IMG/VR virus record: IMGVR_UViG_3300008050_003461
Span: 1-43,296 of that record
Reading direction: 5' to 3' (one strand)
Length of the DNA: 43,296 nucleotides
From: a virus
Shown here: positions 42,001 through 43,296 of the stretch, piece by piece
Position numbering within the stretch: the first letter of the stretch is position 1
How the letters are laid out: every line of letters starts with the position of its first letter
Position numbers and translations under genes: made by a program
Notes under the pieces: model-generated
Database searches by the model: none
What the model saw: the letters and a program-made list of their open reading frames with translations, nothing else
Told to the model about the DNA's origin: nothing

Positions 42001-42356
42001 ATATAATTTCCCATACAACATGCTTGTAAATAGGCGGTAGAATCTTCACAACAATCTGATGACAAACAATCGAAATCTTTACCTTTCCATTCACCATCCC
42101 TACATCCACAACCCTCTTCTGTTGTTATATAACAAAAACCATGTTCATCACAACAAACGCCATAAACAAAACCAGAATCAAATCTATATGAACAAGGATT
42201 ATCAGAACAAAGTTGACCTGCATAAAAATCACTATCGCTTGGACAGAGACTTAAAGATGTATCTGTACAATTACCCAGTGCATCACAACACGCACCCATT
42301 AAAGTTGTTGGGTCAACACCTATTCCACCAGACCTTGTTCTAAACTGAATACTCAT
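36063..42356 (-). CDS. Giant Cys-rich GACC-repeat protein with C-terminal leucine-rich-repeat domain
   Basis: A 2,097-residue protein. Residues about 20-1565 are an array of cysteine-rich modules; by hand count about 178 Cys fall in this part (roughly 11%). A typical module reads GACCMTDGTCLDTLHPDDC then TALGGVYAGDDTLC: a GACC/GSCC start, a short 'G-x-C' hairpin, a 'C-x-x-x-G-G' segment and a closing Cys. Modules vary widely in spacing. Residues about 1570-2097 hold a different domain with leucine-rich repeats such as IETLHLNNNELYRLDIP and LEYLDLSGCALGRGIELKNS. There is no signal peptide or membrane segment. It overlaps the upstream Cys-rich gene by ATGA. Place and build suggest a tail or head fibre, whisker or adhesin, but this is inferred. 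Confidence 0.9.
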   Translation of the reverse strand: MSIQFRTRSGGIGVDPTTLMGACCDALGNCTDTSLSLCPSDSDFYAGQLCSDNPCSYRFDSGFVYGVCCDEHGFCYITTEEGCGCRDGEWKGKDFDCLSSDCCEDSTAYLQACCMGNYIKGVSGDYSWSGVCKDLKPCECLNVGGVPRGPLSTCSEINSAGGCGVTGATAHGSCCLEGNCLSPDDKNYPNGYTAGDCSIINGLWGGSGSSCGDGSTFSSSWPCSWPTGSCCFGNHPFNGITYCSDGITCGDCLNEPPGGSGGAAWVSGSTCGTLTSVDGFFCVPPIDNKKGTCCIPEYFGVEDPDVKPFIVDYNCYVTSNSRCIALGGLWSNEQSSCDDIDCCEYYGDCGFGSNGACCQFNISSGEFIKCDNTTIYHCEQIAANNKDITTLFHEDEECNEETGYPCKDSIFVTDSCCIWQRDGSYIGCQNIGENDPCPPAENYVGIRFDQPCESPGFNCSVQEIGACCHELGCSFTSRGQCIELNGIFYSGLNCEYNCDTVPCCNKTSDVIIAGYNKENKTIKEYGTDRCLDSFDVSSQHLDRDFASDYLIDFGINNTESVYVNINDGRCEDCDCPYSRNRGSCCWHGKCIPAITQNECKILGGTFTGCDGLPFENVSDSWNINNPCVSSGCAEIRSSGISDCGEPEDCVGACCSGSECPTELQQGPGGSCTETELSNCTGCFYGCDTTCCPAGVRSVVDPTGACCMTDGTCLDTLHPDDCTALGGVYAGDDTLCADDSVCHQGICCMGDSCTEGVPKNDCCFAPAVWSSSTSCTDDPTCSVETYVCDDQGLIGACCAVDGTCSMTTQKICSSDNWLEGTLCVDNPCGSLCVDCETSVCPDCRPCCKHLDNGYFICEDLHPADCIADGGKPQYSGTSCDTSYEGDSTYTQGQVYCNYCGYTVHAFADGDITNLGAVCRACCEDSTHDCVDIEYGCCLTFETYQETVDFQEEGCHVRSTLPSNCGVSEDEYLPATWCSGCPCDAETGACCSPLCAAAGTESCDDNKTKEECAPCQEGEVECDNLNWSEDGHSVWMGPSTFCDDWVAGSGFGTSLACTADIAPCCYCKVDGSDGTPDTQPPDSCDVCNLQSSQPDCGYGPGQEPPPWRGSSCKNVGREDYSYPNMETHCIWSDNSGRIGVNPYNSYGKSCSHTTQDDYSCDACDADFLGKGACCDCHRSAHLDPHNTTTRPWPPLPGAGFGGPCEPDFFYEASCCYVTKEECDLLNKWGPILRDDGVTEGGIDCKANVLDDYLDSPNCPLWEGDPEGLVNYPECNSEYGVSHPDPNVSNACYTFFPKGDCTFGSYDFPDPDEELPIWYSGAFWNTRPCDMWQECNSYFEFDSYYYSKYGTPPYSTCHPGYFGQNNEGGMLHHWDVLPREWSTPWNHPYFSDTMNGVWGNFPEHIGTPLKNGAYGGIDYCVDRHPSCGIGCPECRTSNRENWFGWRNMGKGIMAGFGLRGRLESDYQGNGDCRHCPTFGSCCNPHTETCARWPMEQCLKLGGYYMGDVPCMNIGCVQMPTDGPGQDPDHYDAIHWNCADRSCSGDTWSEECGACDACAVIAAAFKNKRKIKYKPLLIGRTNTNDMSFSVPFFGFVDIENKPINVPDESLYSKSNNVQNNILYKIHDGRNEPLVEALPLPTDPTSYQYIQGYYNIKSHNNNNRFDWGMINGNDKVFEKYKNSITQLWLTRKYRTPDDVDLSNVFEPYYHSKVFFSELPNLNKLVINPARYGNGRNEYNDEYDWQQCTGMVGYYIGVYLSKDLEKREKRRNKIKTIVAADSSVDVICTPMQYFNASSLTKIETLHLNNNELYRLDIPKSNNIREIWVQDNKLGANSGTEWLARSGYPNAQEDFPMYKIPNIERLLLSDNEIKTLDTKNIKYNKLTSLFASNNKDLHNNKKLILNVPVLEYLDLSGCALGRGIELKNSVKLKQLILRDSTKLNQMEFSLGRNKEMTELNFLVITNTELPFINLGVSSQEEWGDVGEFGNYDEYGNAFLNLKHIDLSGNGKLKKIELPKPADAYSTSNKGHIEYLNISGTVIEDIDELFSHSVFTKPKSYPIGHILEVSARNISGTLSLDKYNEIMNLWNGSGRFIVLDVDIDK
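37661..42297. repeat. Array of divergent GACC cysteine modules (coding repeats)
   Basis: The modules begin with GACC, GSCC, GTCC, GICC or similar and recur every 35-70 residues through the first three quarters of the giant protein. They are diverged at DNA level, so the repeat is old or under varied selection rather than a recent tandem copy. Confidence 0.8.
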
Positions 42357-43296
42357 TTATTATCTTTCCTAGTTTGTCCACCTGATGATGATGTATTCCA
42401 ACCCTGATTTTCTTTTATGTTGCTTTTTTTCCATCTACCACCTAACGCATTTTCACAGTAATTTTTATCACACCCCATTATAATTGACCCATCCTGTAAT
42501 CTACATCTTCCTGTTGTATTATTTATATTAGTTCCTATAGAAAAATTATTAAAAATATTATCTGTTTGTATAATATTATTTCCATGTAACCCCTTACAGT
42601 TTATTTCTTCACATTTTATATCGGTATATACAACACCACCAAATGCATTAGATAAAGTTTCTTCTTGTCCTTTGGGTATTGTCATATTTATACAACTTTT
42701 TCCTAAAAGATTCTTATTAGACCCCAAACATATTGAAATGTTTTGTAATTTAATATTTCCTTTTCCGCTAAATGTATCACAAATACCGGACATACCACCA
42801 TTAGGAATAAATCTTTCAACGTATGAAAGACCTCTGTCTAAAACGTATTCGTATATATCCGAAACCTTAATTTCATTTTTACCATCACATATTACACCAA
42901 ATAATTTTGGTAGCCTGTTTGGTGTGATTATTCTTTTTCGGAAAATTATTTCTTCAACAACATCATCAGAATTTCTAAATGGGAATTGATTACAAACATC
43001 ACAATCTACCGCCTCTGAACCAATACAAGCACTATTCGCTCCCATAAATCCACCACCTTGTGCTAAACATTCAAGCGATGTCATAGGACCTTGACATGAT
43101 TCGGCAGAAAGACAACACGCACCAGTTACTACTACTTCTTCACAATCTATAAGCGAACAGAAACTGCCATCTCCATGATATACTCCTAGTGCAGCACAAT
43201 CTTCACGAACCATGTCATTTACACATTCAATAAACTCCCCACTCTCATATAGACAACATGCACCTACTGCTAATTCTCCACACGGATTGGTACAAG
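42353..43296 (-). CDS. GACC-repeat protein, 3' part (runs off right edge)
   Basis: The frame is open from the window edge to the stop at 42353; reading from the edge gives CTNPCGELAVGACCLYESGE and then CVNDMVREDC, so the first Met at 43213 is internal and not a start. Two GACC modules at the N-terminal side are followed by about 190 residues of different make-up (EIIFRKRIITPNRLPKLFGV and later Asn-rich NNIIQTDNIFNNFSIGTNIN) and a last Cys-rich unit TGRCRLQDGSIIMGCD ending in Gly-Gly-Arg-Trp. It overlaps the giant gene by ATGA, so the two are one operon. It is probably a related fibre-type protein; length and start lie outside the window. Confidence 0.85.
   Translation of the reverse strand, partial: CTNPCGELAVGACCLYESGEFIECVNDMVREDCAALGVYHGDGSFCSLIDCEEVVVTGACCLSAESCQGPMTSLECLAQGGGFMGANSACIGSEAVDCDVCNQFPFRNSDDVVEEIIFRKRIITPNRLPKLFGVICDGKNEIKVSDIYEYVLDRGLSYVERFIPNGGMSGICDTFSGKGNIKLQNISICLGSNKNLLGKSCINMTIPKGQEETLSNAFGGVVYTDIKCEEINCKGLHGNNIIQTDNIFNNFSIGTNINNTTGRCRLQDGSIIMGCDKNYCENALGGRWKKSNIKENQGWNTSSSGGQTRKDNK

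Noticed and set aside
42685-42692. TATAAATA on the minus strand inside the partial GACC gene
   Set aside because: It lies in coding sequence about 330 bases before the giant gene and is followed by TGAC rather than the NTAT seen at the other late boxes.
1-43296. tRNA genes, introns or homing endonucleases
   Set aside because: Spacers are too short or show no cloverleaf-like folding by eye, and no GIY-YIG or HNH protein was found among the frames. A covariance-model search would be decisive.

Overview
The window is part of a T4-like (Tevenvirinae-type) myovirus genome. Every gene I can support lies on the minus strand, so transcription runs from base 43296 towards base 1. Coding density is very high: no gap between genes exceeds about 110 bases, and many neighbours overlap by ATGA or TAATG. 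The DNA is AT-rich. No tRNA, intron, homing endonuclease, insertion sequence or CRISPR array was seen. The T4 core gene set identifies the phage type, but the sequence alone does not identify the host.

Layout in transcription order (right to left). (1) 43296-36063: two very large cysteine-rich genes built of 'GACC' modules. One is open at the window edge; the other encodes about 2,097 residues and ends in a leucine-rich-repeat domain. They occupy the place where T4 has its fibre and whisker genes, just before gene 13. A small six-cysteine protein (36023-35556) follows, then a terminator. (2) 35484-21419: the late morphogenesis block, with gp13, gp14, gp15, gp16, gp17, gp18, gp19, gp20, two prohead core proteins, gp21, gp22, gp23 and gp3 in the classical T4/cyanophage order. 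One prohead core gene appears to be split by a frameshift at an A10 run. Late-promoter-like boxes with the shared form TATA(A/C)ATANTAT precede genes 13, 18, 19, 22 and 3, and a good hairpin terminator follows gene 23. (3) 21372-9082: the recombination, replication and late-transcription block, with uvsY, uvsW, an Sm-like protein, gp55, gp47, gp46, rnh, gp45, gp44, gp62 and regA. Non-T4 passengers are set into it: a eukaryotic-type (GSII) glutamine synthetase, a GDP-mannose 3,5-epimerase between the clamp and clamp-loader genes, and a GroES-like co-chaperonin between the two clamp-loader genes. (4) 9063-1: a tightly overlapped sugar cluster of 13 genes placed after regA, where T4 has DNA polymerase gene 43. 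It holds at least seven glycosyltransferase-like genes, a CMP-sialate-synthetase-like cytidylyltransferase, a sialyltransferase-like gene, a SIS sugar isomerase, a Gfo/Idh/MocA oxidoreductase, a 2-hydroxyacid dehydrogenase and a methyltransferase that runs off the left edge.

How the parts fit together: the middle block copies and recombines DNA and switches on late genes through gp55 and the gp45 clamp. The late block builds head, neck and tail. The sugar cluster plus the epimerase could make and attach an unusual glycan to the virion, phage DNA or host surface; that role is inferred. The parts most worth a second look are the giant GACC/LRR proteins, the sugar cluster with its embedded epimerase, the GSII glutamine synthetase, the A10 frameshift in the prohead core gene, and the shared late-promoter motif, one copy of which sits in a nearly duplicated 34-base cassette.
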